Both the position numbers and the translations under genes were made by a program. A DNA stretch of 6,016 nucleotides, taken from Microbacteriaceae bacterium. Lineage in GTDB: Bacteria; Actinomycetota; Actinomycetes; Actinomycetales; Microbacteriaceae. A model generated the notes under the pieces. It had not been told where the DNA came from, did no database searches, and saw nothing but the letters and a program-made list of their open reading frames with translations. The stretch is from the NCBI GenBank assembly GCA_003454135.1, contig DMKW01000164.1:1-6016 (forward strand). Direction: 5' to 3'. Positions 1 to 5,331 of the stretch are shown here, one piece after another; within the stretch, counting starts at the first letter, position 1; each line of letters opens with the position of its first letter.

Positions 1-26
1 TGAGGCGGGAGGGCCGGTTGTGCAGT

Positions 27-84
27 CATGTATTTTTGCCTGTTGCGCGTTTTTGCAGTTCATGCAAGAATACATTCATGAATG
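27..84. promoter_or_regulatory. Dyad-rich probable TetR operator region
   Basis: This AT-rich island in GC-rich DNA holds three overlapping symmetrical elements just before and across the repressor start. Arms ATGTATTTTTGC (28-39) and GCAAGAATACAT (64-75) are inverted with 11 of 12 matches and a 24-base spacer; the single mismatch would be a G-U pair in RNA. TTGCA-gttca-TGCAA (53-67) is a second dyad, and CATTCATGAATG (73-84) is a perfect 12-bp palindrome spanning the ATG. TTTTTGC also recurs at 33-39 and 50-56. TetR regulators usually bind such palindromes upstream of their own operon, so autoregulation is inferred. Which dyad is the real operator cannot be decided here. Confidence 0.45.
31..36 (+). 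promoter_or_regulatory. Possible -10 box of the tetR-MFS operon
   Basis: TATTTT fits the actinobacterial TANNNT -10 pattern and would give a transcript start near 43, leaving a leader of about 35 bases before the tetR ATG. It lies inside the left arm of the 28-39/64-75 dyad, so a bound repressor would cover it. No convincing -35 is visible, although TTGTGC at 18-23 lies nearby at poor spacing. TACATT at 71-76 is another TANNNT match but lies too close to the ATG to serve this start. Confidence 0.22.
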
Positions 85-707
85 ATTTAGCCGAGCCGGG
101 GCTTCGCGAGCGAAAACGCGCGGCGACGTTCCGCACGATCCACGCGGCGGCCGCCGAACTCGCCCTCGAAGTGGGGCTCGAGCACGCCACCGTGGACGCC
201 ATCAGCGACCGGGCCAACGTCTCGTCGCGCACCTTCTTCAACTACTTCGCCTCGAAGGAAGACGCGGTGCTCGGAATCGACTCGGCCGGCATCGACGAGG
301 CCGCGATCGAGCACCTCTCGAACCACCGCACCGACGACGTGCTGCACGATGTGGCATCCCTCGTCTATTCGGTGATCGCCGAGACGAGTGTCGTCGACGG
401 CATACGCGAACTTCGCAAGCTCGTGCTCGAGCGGTACCCGCAGCTCTTGACGCGCCAGATCCTGCGCGTCTCCGCGATGGAAGACCGGCTCAGCCTTGTC
501 GTGGCCGAATGGCTCGGCACCGCACCGCGATTCGCGAACGACACCGACGAGCAGCGACAGGAGGCCGCCCAGATTCTGCTGAGCGTATGCCTCTCCGCCA
601 TGCGGGTCGCGATGAAGAAGTGGCCGCTCGGTTCCTCGAGCGACCCCAGGGACAACTACACCCGAGCAGTGGACCTGCTCAGAACGGTAATGGAGAGAGT
701 TTCATGA
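78..707 (+). CDS. TetR/AcrR-family transcriptional repressor
   Basis: This 209-aa protein is a one-component regulator expected to repress the adjacent exporter gene and release DNA on binding a small hydrophobic ligand. The N-terminal TetR domain is clear: helix 1 with GLRERKRAATFRTIHAAA (residues 8-25), then the helix-turn-helix at about 38-57 (TVDAISDRANVSSRTFFNYF) followed by SKEDAVLG. The rest is helical and poorly conserved, as expected of the ligand-binding domain. The length is typical for the family. ATG at 78 is preferred over the in-frame TTG at 18, because residues encoded from 18 precede the normal TetR start and lack family resemblance. The ribosome site is weak (AAGAA, 66-70). 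The N-terminal style resembles actinobacterial regulators annotated as acyl-CoA-like ligand binding, but the ligand is unknown. The stop overlaps the next start (ATGA, 704-707). Confidence 0.93.
   Translation: MNDLAEPGLRERKRAATFRTIHAAAAELALEVGLEHATVDAISDRANVSSRTFFNYFASKEDAVLGIDSAGIDEAAIEHLSNHRTDDVLHDVASLVYSVIAETSVVDGIRELRKLVLERYPQLLTRQILRVSAMEDRLSLVVAEWLGTAPRFANDTDEQRQEAAQILLSVCLSAMRVAMKKWPLGSSSDPRDNYTRAVDLLRTVMERVS
692..699 (+). promoter_or_regulatory. Ribosome binding site of the MFS exporter gene
   Basis: GGAGAGAG lies four bases before ATG at 704, inside the last codons of tetR. It fixes the exporter start at 704 over upstream in-frame codons that run through tetR in another frame. With the ATGA overlap it implies translational coupling of pump to repressor. 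Confidence 0.7.
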
Positions 708-2254
708 CGACCACAGCGCCCGCCTCGGCCGGCCCCACAACCGCGGACACCCCCTCGACGAACAAGCGCAACGTGCTGCTCGTCTTCGCCGGGCTCATGG
801 TGGCGATGCTGCTCGCATCCCTCGACCAGACCATCTTCTCTACTGCGCTGCCCACCATCGTCGGGCAGCTCGACGGCGTGAGCCACATGCTCTGGGTCAC
901 GACCGCCTACATCCTCGCGTCCACGATCGTGATGCCGGTCTACGGCAAGCTCGGCGACCTCGTCGGGCGCAAGTGGCTCTTCATCGCCGCCATCGCCCTC
1001 TTCCTCGTCGGCTCCGTGGTCGGCGGTCTCGCCGGCTCCATGACGGCCCTCATTGTGGGGCGCGCCATCCAGGGCCTCGGCGGCGGCGGCCTCATGATCC
1101 TCGCCCAGGCGATCATCGCGGATGTCGTACCGGCCCGCGAGCGCGGCAAGTATTCGGGCATCATGGGCGCGGTCTTCGCCGTCTCCTCCGTGGCCGGACC
1201 GCTGCTCGGCGGGTTCTTCACCGACGGACCCGGATGGCGCTGGGCTTTCTGGATGAACGTTCCTCTCGGCATCATCGCCATCGTCTCTGCCGTGTTCTTC
1301 CTCACGCTGCCGAAGGGCACTACCGCGCGTCCGAAGCTCGACTACGCCGGAATGACCGTGCTCGCGGTCGCCGCGACCTGCCTCGTGCTCTTCACAACCT
1401 GGGGCGGAAACACCTACGCGTGGGATTCGCCCACCATCCTCGGCCTCATCGCCGGCACCGTTGTCGCCTCGATCGCGTTTGTGCTCATCGAGCGCCGGGC
1501 GGCGGAGCCGATCATCCCGCTCGCGCTGTTCAGGAACCGCAACTTCAACCTCACGACGGCCGCCGGCCTCATCACGGGCGTCGCGATGTTCGGGGCGCTC
1601 GCCTACATGCCCACCTACCTGCAGATGGTGACCGGCGTCGGGGCGACCCAAGCCGGCTTCCTGATGATTCCGATGATGGGGGCGCTCCTCGTCGCATCCG
1701 TCGTTTCGGGGCAGATCGTCTCGAGAACGGGCCGGTACAAGGCGATCCCGATCATCGGCACCGTGCTCGTCGCCGTGGGGCTCACCCTCCTGTCCACGCT
1801 GCTGGCGACGACCGCCATTTGGATCATCTGCGTGCATCTCGCGATCATGGGCCTCGGGCTCGGCATGAGCATGCAGATCCTGATCCTCGTCGTGCAGAAC
1901 TCGTTCCCGGTGTCACAGGTGGGCACGGCGACGGCGTCGAACAACTTCTTCCGCCAGATCGGCTCGTCGCTCGGTTCGGCGATCGTCGGGAGCCTGTTCG
2001 TCTCGCGGCTCACGGAGCTGCTCTCGGCGAACCTGCCTGCTGGCGGCTCGGGCGGCACGAATTCGCTCACTCCCGCGATGGTCAACGCGCTGCCGGAGTC
2101 CGTGCGCACCGTGATCGTCGGAGCGTACAACGAGGCGCTCGCGCCGATCTTCCTCTACCTCGTGCCGCTCGTGCTCGTCGCGGCCGTGCTGCTGCTCTTC
2201 GTGCAGGAGAAGCCGCTCGCGACCACGATCGACCGCGCGGCGGTGATCGCCTAG
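704..2254 (+). CDS. DHA2-family (EmrB/QacA-like) MFS multidrug exporter
   Basis: This 516-aa inner-membrane transporter is expected to export drugs or other hydrophobic compounds in exchange for protons. Signature motifs appear in order. TM1 carries LDQTIFSTALPTIVGQL (residues 40-56) with acidic D41. Motif A, GKLGDLVGRK, is at 81-90. The motif B region RAIQGLGGGGL starts at R120. The antiporter motif C, AGPLLGGFFTD, is at about 164-174, followed by GWRWAFWMNVPLG. Repeated hydrophobic segments through to the C-terminus and the length fit a 14-TM DHA2 protein. A polar, Thr/Pro/Ala-rich cytoplasmic tail of about 20 residues precedes TM1. The gene is cotranscribed with the tetR it overlaps, so repression and ligand-induced release are inferred. 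The substrate cannot be read from sequence; no outer-membrane or adaptor partner is present or needed in this type of cell. Confidence 0.94.
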   Translation: MTTTAPASAGPTTADTPSTNKRNVLLVFAGLMVAMLLASLDQTIFSTALPTIVGQLDGVSHMLWVTTAYILASTIVMPVYGKLGDLVGRKWLFIAAIALFLVGSVVGGLAGSMTALIVGRAIQGLGGGGLMILAQAIIADVVPARERGKYSGIMGAVFAVSSVAGPLLGGFFTDGPGWRWAFWMNVPLGIIAIVSAVFFLTLPKGTTARPKLDYAGMTVLAVAATCLVLFTTWGGNTYAWDSPTILGLIAGTVVASIAFVLIERRAAEPIIPLALFRNRNFNLTTAAGLITGVAMFGALAYMPTYLQMVTGVGATQAGFLMIPMMGALLVASVVSGQIVSRTGRYKAIPIIGTVLVAVGLTLLSTLLATTAIWIICVHLAIMGLGLGMSMQILILVVQNSFPVSQVGTATASNNFFRQIGSSLGSAIVGSLFVSRLTELLSANLPAGGSGGTNSLTPAMVNALPESVRTVIVGAYNEALAPIFLYLVPLVLVAAVLLLFVQEKPLATTIDRAAVIA

Positions 2255-2273
2255 CATCCGGCCACGCCGATCG

Positions 2274-2335
2274 GTGCGCCAGTTCGTGGTCCGTGCGCCC
2301 GCACGAAGTGCCGCACTGACCACGAACTGGCGCAC
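2274..2335. repeat. Long palindromic intergenic repeat, possible terminator
   Basis: GTGCGCCAGTTCGTGGTC (2274-2291) is the exact reverse complement of 2318-2335, giving an 18-bp stem. Inside it, GTGCG (2293-2297) pairs with CGCAC (2312-2316) after one mismatch. A tip GCAC-GAA-GTGC (2301-2311) closes the hairpin, with three unpaired C at 2298-2300. An alternative register also pairs exactly: GTCCGTGCGCC (2289-2299) with 2329-2339, which suggests a core unit repeated in both orientations. It starts 19 bases after the exporter stop. There is no T-run, so it is not a textbook intrinsic terminator, though a stem this strong could still stop or protect the transcript. It resembles REP-like dispersed repeats; that is inference without a genome to search. 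Confidence 0.75.
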
Positions 2336-2367
2336 GGACGGCCGCCCCGGCTCGCGCGGACTCGGCG

Positions 2368-2373
2368 TAGCAT
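2368..2373 (+). promoter_or_regulatory. -10 box of a leaderless pirin promoter
   Basis: TAGCAT matches TANNNT and ends exactly six bases before the ATG at 2380, so transcription would begin at or beside the A of the start codon. No Shine-Dalgarno sequence lies upstream of that ATG, which fits a leaderless message, a common arrangement in actinobacteria. No -35 box is recognisable about 17 bases upstream (CCCCGG). Confidence 0.45.
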
Positions 2374-2379
2374 TTCGGC

Positions 2380-3390
2380 ATGAGCAACCTGGAGAAGCAT
2401 CCGGTCGAGCTGTTCGAAGACGCAACCCCGCTGAGAGCCTTGGGCACCGACGTCGCGGACCGTAGGAGAGAGACCATAATCCTCGAGCCGAGGGACGTTC
2501 CGCTCGGCGGCCCCCGCGCGATGAACGTGCGACGCACGCTCCCCCAACGCAAGCGTTCCCTCATCGGCGGCTGGTGCTTCATCGACCACTACGGGCCGGA
2601 TGAGGTGGCCGAGCGAGGCGGGATGGTCGTGCCGCCGCATCCGCACACCGGGCTACAGACCGTGAGCTGGCTCTTCGCCGGCGAGGTGGAACACCGCGAC
2701 AGCGCAGGCAGTCATGCCATGGTGCGGCCCGGCGAGCTCAATCTCATGACCGCCGGCCGCGGGATCGCACACTCCGAGGTGTCCACGGCCGAGACCACCG
2801 TGCTGCACGGCGCACAACTGTGGGTCGCCCTCCCGAACGCGAGCCGTCACCACGCACCGTTCTTCGAGCATTTCGTGCCGCGGCCGACGCAGTTCGGCGA
2901 TGCGGTGCTGCGGGTCTTCGTGGGCTCCCTCGCCGGTCAGGTGTCGACCGCGACGACGTTCTCCGAACTCGTCGGCGCCCAGATCGACCTGCCGGCCGGC
3001 ACCTCGATCGACCTTCCCGTCGACGAGCGGTTCGAACACGGCCTGCTGGTTGACTCGGGCGAGCTCACCCTCGAGGGTGCGATCGTGCCCGTCTCGCACC
3101 TCGGCTATCTCGAACCGGGCCTCTCGAGCATCCGGATCGAGGCCGGGAGCGACCCGCTGCGCGTGCTCCTGATCGGTGGCGTGCCGCTCGGCGAGAGCAT
3201 CGTGATGTGGTGGAACTTCATCGGTCGAAGCCACGACGAGATCGTGCAATTCCGCGCAGAGTGGCAAGCGGATGTGATTGGCGGCGGCGCCGCGGACGGC
3301 CGCTTCGGAACGGTGCGCGGCTATGACGGCCGCGCGCTGCCGGCCCCGGAACTTCCGAACGTGCGGCTCAGGCCGCGCGAGCAGGAGTAG
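2380..3390 (+). CDS. Pirin-family bicupin protein
   Basis: This 336-aa cytoplasmic protein belongs to the pirin family of metal-binding double-cupin proteins. The N-terminal cupin has the metal site complete: PPHPHTGLQTVSWLFAGEVE (residues 85-104) gives His87 and His89, and GRGIAHSE gives His131 and Glu133, the His-His-His-Glu set that holds iron in pirins. The C-terminal pirin domain is marked by VPLGESIVMWWNFIGRSHDE (268-287). Characterised relatives include quercetin-oxidising enzymes (E. coli YhhW) and proteins modulating central metabolism or redox response; which applies here is unknown. The N-terminus is about 30 residues longer than minimal pirins, yet ATG 2380 is favoured by the leaderless -10 placement. 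A start at Met48 would remove the first strands of the cupin. The gene is separated from the pump by the palindrome and probably has its own promoter. It converges without a gap on the 62-aa gene. Confidence 0.93.
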   Translation: MSNLEKHPVELFEDATPLRALGTDVADRRRETIILEPRDVPLGGPRAMNVRRTLPQRKRSLIGGWCFIDHYGPDEVAERGGMVVPPHPHTGLQTVSWLFAGEVEHRDSAGSHAMVRPGELNLMTAGRGIAHSEVSTAETTVLHGAQLWVALPNASRHHAPFFEHFVPRPTQFGDAVLRVFVGSLAGQVSTATTFSELVGAQIDLPAGTSIDLPVDERFEHGLLVDSGELTLEGAIVPVSHLGYLEPGLSSIRIEAGSDPLRVLLIGGVPLGESIVMWWNFIGRSHDEIVQFRAEWQADVIGGGAADGRFGTVRGYDGRALPAPELPNVRLRPREQE

Positions 3391-3579
3391 CTACGAATCT
3401 CGTGGCTGTGGCGCCGGCTGCTCGAGACGGGCGCGCTCCTCGGCCTCGATTTGCGCATACACCTTGCGCTCGGTGCGGTCCGCGCGCAAAATCGAGCGCA
3501 TCACGAGCCAGAAGATGAGCCCGACGAGGATCGTGGGCGTCACGGAGAAGAGCGCGTTCCCCCAGAAGTTCTGAATCAC
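3391..3579 (-). CDS. Small single-helix membrane protein, 62 aa, function unknown
   Basis: I do not assign a family. The protein has one strong hydrophobic segment (about residues 9-28, SVTPTILVGLIFWLVMRSIL) followed at once by a basic stretch (RADRTERK) and a charged, Glu/Arg-rich tail likely to be helical, ending in a Pro/Gln-rich tip. By the positive-inside rule the tail should be cytoplasmic, with the N-terminus outside. The start is GTG at 3577-3579, with no normal ribosome site but a TATCCT box six bases upstream, so leaderless translation is likely. It lies 33 bases downstream of the 46-aa gene and last in the panC-lysS direction. Its TAG (3391-3393) abuts the pirin TAG. Sensible membrane topology, placement and promoter argue it is a real gene. 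Confidence 0.72.
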   Translation of the reverse strand: MIQNFWGNALFSVTPTILVGLIFWLVMRSILRADRTERKVYAQIEAEERARLEQPAPQPRDS

Positions 3580-3585
3580 CCCTAC

Positions 3586-3591
3586 AGGATA
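3586..3591 (-). promoter_or_regulatory. -10 box of a leaderless promoter for the 62-aa gene
   Basis: On the minus strand TATCCT is followed by GTAGGG and then the GTG start codon, so a transcript beginning six to seven bases after the box would start at the codon itself. The geometry is identical to the pirin promoter at 2368-2373. GTAGGG touches the start codon and is too close to act as an ordinary ribosome site. No clear -35 is seen. Read-through from lysS may also supply transcript. Confidence 0.42.
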
Positions 3592-3612
3592 CGTCGCGCC
3601 GCTGGGAGCCGA

Positions 3613-3753
3613 CTATCGGTGCTGCAGCATCCCGACGATGCCGGAAATCACGTAGTAGAGGCCGAAGCCGGCCACGAGCACCCAGAGGGCGATCCGAGTC
3701 GGTGAGATCTTCTTCGGATCCTTGTCTTTCGGATCCTTCGGCAGATTGGTCAT
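3613..3753 (-). CDS. Small single-helix membrane protein, 46 aa, function unknown
   Basis: The short frame reads MTNLPKDPKDKDPKK, then a polar linker ISPTR, then one transmembrane helix IALWVLVAGFGLYYVISGIV (residues 21-40), ending GMLQHR and a TAG at 3613-3615. The Lys/Asp-rich N-terminus should lie in the cytoplasm, giving N-in, C-out topology, opposite to the 62-aa neighbour. The start ATG lies only six bases after the lysS stop, so translation probably couples to lysS; AGGCG next to the start is a poor ribosome site. The basic head, single helix and tight packing against lysS support a real gene too small for many gene finders. The function is unknown; a stabilising or regulatory membrane subunit is one possibility, without direct support. 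Confidence 0.72.
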   Translation of the reverse strand: MTNLPKDPKDKDPKKISPTRIALWVLVAGFGLYYVISGIVGMLQHR

Positions 3754-3759
3754 GATCGC

Positions 3760-5274
3760 CTACTTCACGAGGGGGAAAAGTATGGTCTCGCGGATGCCGA
3801 GACCCGTGAGCGCCATGAGCAGTCGGTCGATGCCCATTCCCATGCCGCCGCTCGGCGGCATGCCGTACTCGAGCGCTCGCAGGAACTCCTCGTCGAGTTG
3901 CATCGCCTCGAGGTCGCCGGCCGCGGCGAGCTTCGCCTGCTCGACAAAGCGCTCGCGCTGCACGACGGGGTCCACGAGCTCCGAGTATCCGGTCGCGAGT
4001 TCGAACCCGTGAACGTACAGGTCCCACTTCTCCACCAGCCCGGGCCGCGATCGGTGGGCGCGCACGAGCGGCGACGTGTCTACCGGGAAGTCCATGACGA
4101 AGGTCGGGCGGTGCAGGCCGGGCTTCACGAAGTGCTCCCAGAGCTCCTCCACGAGCTTGCCGTGAGTGGGCTGTTGCACCTCGACGCCGACGCTCGTGGC
4201 GAGCGCGAGCAGCTCATCGAGCGTCGTCTCGGCTGTGATCTGCCAGCCGGCGGCGGCATTGAGGGAGTCGTACATGCTGACGCGGTCCCACTCGCCGCCG
4301 AAGTCGTAGCGCGTGCCGTCCGCCCAGGTGACCACGTGGCTGCCCTCGGCATCGAGTGCAGCGTTCTGGATCATCTGCTGGGTGAGGTCCGCCATCTGGT
4401 TGTAGTCGCCGTAGGCCTGGTAGGCCTCGAGCATTGCGAACTCCGGCGAGTGCGTGGAGTCGGCACCCTCATTGCGGAAGTTGCGGTTGATCTCGAACAC
4501 GCGCTCGATGCCGCCGACAACGGCGCGCTTGAGGAAGAGCTCCGGCGCGATCCGCAGGAAAAGTTGGGCGTCGAACGCGTTGCTGTGCGTGACAAACGGC
4601 CGAGCGGATGCCCCGCCGTGCATCGTCTGCAGCATGGGCGTCTCGACCTCGATATAGCCCTCGTCGTCGAAGGTCTTGCGCAACGACGCGACGGCCTTCG
4701 AGCGGCTGCGCACCATCTGCCTCGCGCCTTCTCGCGCGATGAGGTCGAGGTAACGGCTGCGCACCCGCGTCTCGTCGCTCAACTCGACGTGCAGGTTGGG
4801 CAGCGGACGAACGGCCTTTGCCGCAACCTTCCACTCCTTCACGAGCACAGAGAGCTCGCCACGACGGCTCGAAATGACTTCGCCGGAGACGAAGACGTGG
4901 TCGCCGAGGTCCACGAGATCCTTCCACCCCTCAAGCGATTGCTCGCCCACCTCGGCGAGGGACACCATCGCCTGGATGCGGGTTCCGTCGCCGGACTGCA
5001 GCGACGCGAAGCAGAGCTTGCCCGTGTTGCGAAGGTGCACCACTCGCCCGGCCAGGCCGACGATGTCACCGGTCGCGGCATCCGTTTCAAGGTCGGGGTA
5101 TTTGGCGCGAACGGCGGGGATCGTCGTCGTGATCGGCAGCGAGACCGGGTAGGCCTCGGCGCCGGAGTCGATGAGTCGAGCGCGCTTGGCGAGCCGCACC
5201 TGGGTCTGCTCGGAAAGCTCCTCGTCCGTCGGTTCAGTCGCTGACGGCTCGTGCACGGCGGTCTTCTCGCTCAT
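3760..5274 (-). CDS. lysS: Lysyl-tRNA synthetase, class II (LysX-like catalytic type)
   Basis: This 504-aa cytoplasmic enzyme charges tRNA-Lys with lysine using ATP. An OB-fold anticodon-binding domain occupies about residues 70-155 (GLAGRVVHLRNTGKLCFASL). The class II catalytic core follows: motif 1 around GYIEVETPML (206-215), motif 2 VFEINRNFRNEGADSTHSPE (259-278) with Arg267 and Glu269, and motif 3 GGMGMGIDRL (476-485) with Arg484. The length matches bacterial LysRS. The C-terminal half resembles the synthetase part of LysX: DSTHSPEF, LEAYQAYGDY, SPLVRAHRS and TGYSELVDP. In particular Thr428 stands where canonical LysRS has Asn in the GNGFSELND-type motif. No MprF-like membrane domain precedes it, so it should act only as a tRNA synthetase. 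The start ATG at 5274 has GGAG six bases upstream. It follows panC by 53 bases. Confidence 0.95.
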   Translation of the reverse strand: MSEKTAVHEPSATEPTDEELSEQTQVRLAKRARLIDSGAEAYPVSLPITTTIPAVRAKYPDLETDAATGDIVGLAGRVVHLRNTGKLCFASLQSGDGTRIQAMVSLAEVGEQSLEGWKDLVDLGDHVFVSGEVISSRRGELSVLVKEWKVAAKAVRPLPNLHVELSDETRVRSRYLDLIAREGARQMVRSRSKAVASLRKTFDDEGYIEVETPMLQTMHGGASARPFVTHSNAFDAQLFLRIAPELFLKRAVVGGIERVFEINRNFRNEGADSTHSPEFAMLEAYQAYGDYNQMADLTQQMIQNAALDAEGSHVVTWADGTRYDFGGEWDRVSMYDSLNAAAGWQITAETTLDELLALATSVGVEVQQPTHGKLVEELWEHFVKPGLHRPTFVMDFPVDTSPLVRAHRSRPGLVEKWDLYVHGFELATGYSELVDPVVQRERFVEQAKLAAAGDLEAMQLDEEFLRALEYGMPPSGGMGMGIDRLLMALTGLGIRETILFPLVK

Positions 5275-5280
5275 TCATAA

Positions 5281-5284
5281 CTCC
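5281..5284 (-). promoter_or_regulatory. Ribosome binding site of lysS
   Basis: On the minus strand GGAG precedes the lysS ATG by six bases (GGAGTTATGAATG). It decides the start at 5274. The ATG four bases earlier (5278-5276) is out of frame, and its spacing to GGAG is too short. Confidence 0.7.
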
Positions 5285-5303
5285 AGGGATTGTGACTCGC
5301 CCA

Positions 5304-5331
5304 AGTTTACGGCGGCCGCGACGGACGTCAG
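5304..5331 (-). promoter_or_regulatory. Possible lysS promoter at the end of panC
   Basis: On the minus strand CTGACG (5331-5326) resembles a -35 box and TAAACT (5309-5304) fits TANNNT, with a 16-base spacer. A transcript would start near 5297 and give a leader of about 20 bases carrying the GGAG site. The -35 contains the panC TGA stop. The stretch is slightly less GC-rich than its surroundings. lysS may therefore be expressed both with panC and by itself. Confidence 0.35.

Noticed and set aside
18..77. N-terminal extension of the TetR protein from a TTG codon at 18
   Set aside because: The added 20 residues (MCSHVFLPVARFCSSCKNTF) are unlike TetR N-termini, and the DNA there is better explained as the promoter and operator region.
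656..1837. 393-aa open frame antisense to the MFS gene
   Set aside because: Its Asp/Glu/Arg/Gly/His-biased composition is typical of reading the opposite strand of a membrane protein gene; no recognisable domain.
973..2319. 448-aa same-strand open frame inside the MFS gene
   Set aside because: It is an Arg/His-rich shadow in another frame of a protein with clear MFS motifs; the frame has no ribosome site or family resemblance.
2251..2646. Short frames across the palindrome on both strands with similar peptides (SWSVR and related)
   Set aside because: The resemblance comes from translating the two arms of the inverted repeat, not from protein homology. The frames also run into the pirin gene.
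3841..3862. Perfect hairpin with arms CATGCCGCC and GGCGGCATG
   Set aside because: It falls in the lysS motif 3 codons for GMPPSGGMG, where the near-symmetrical peptide and GC codon bias explain the symmetry. It is internal to the gene, so a terminator role is unlikely.
3898..5244. 448-aa open frame antisense to lysS
   Set aside because: It lies wholly opposite a well-supported synthetase gene. Its Arg/His/Val-rich composition is what GC-rich third-position bias produces, and no domain is visible.
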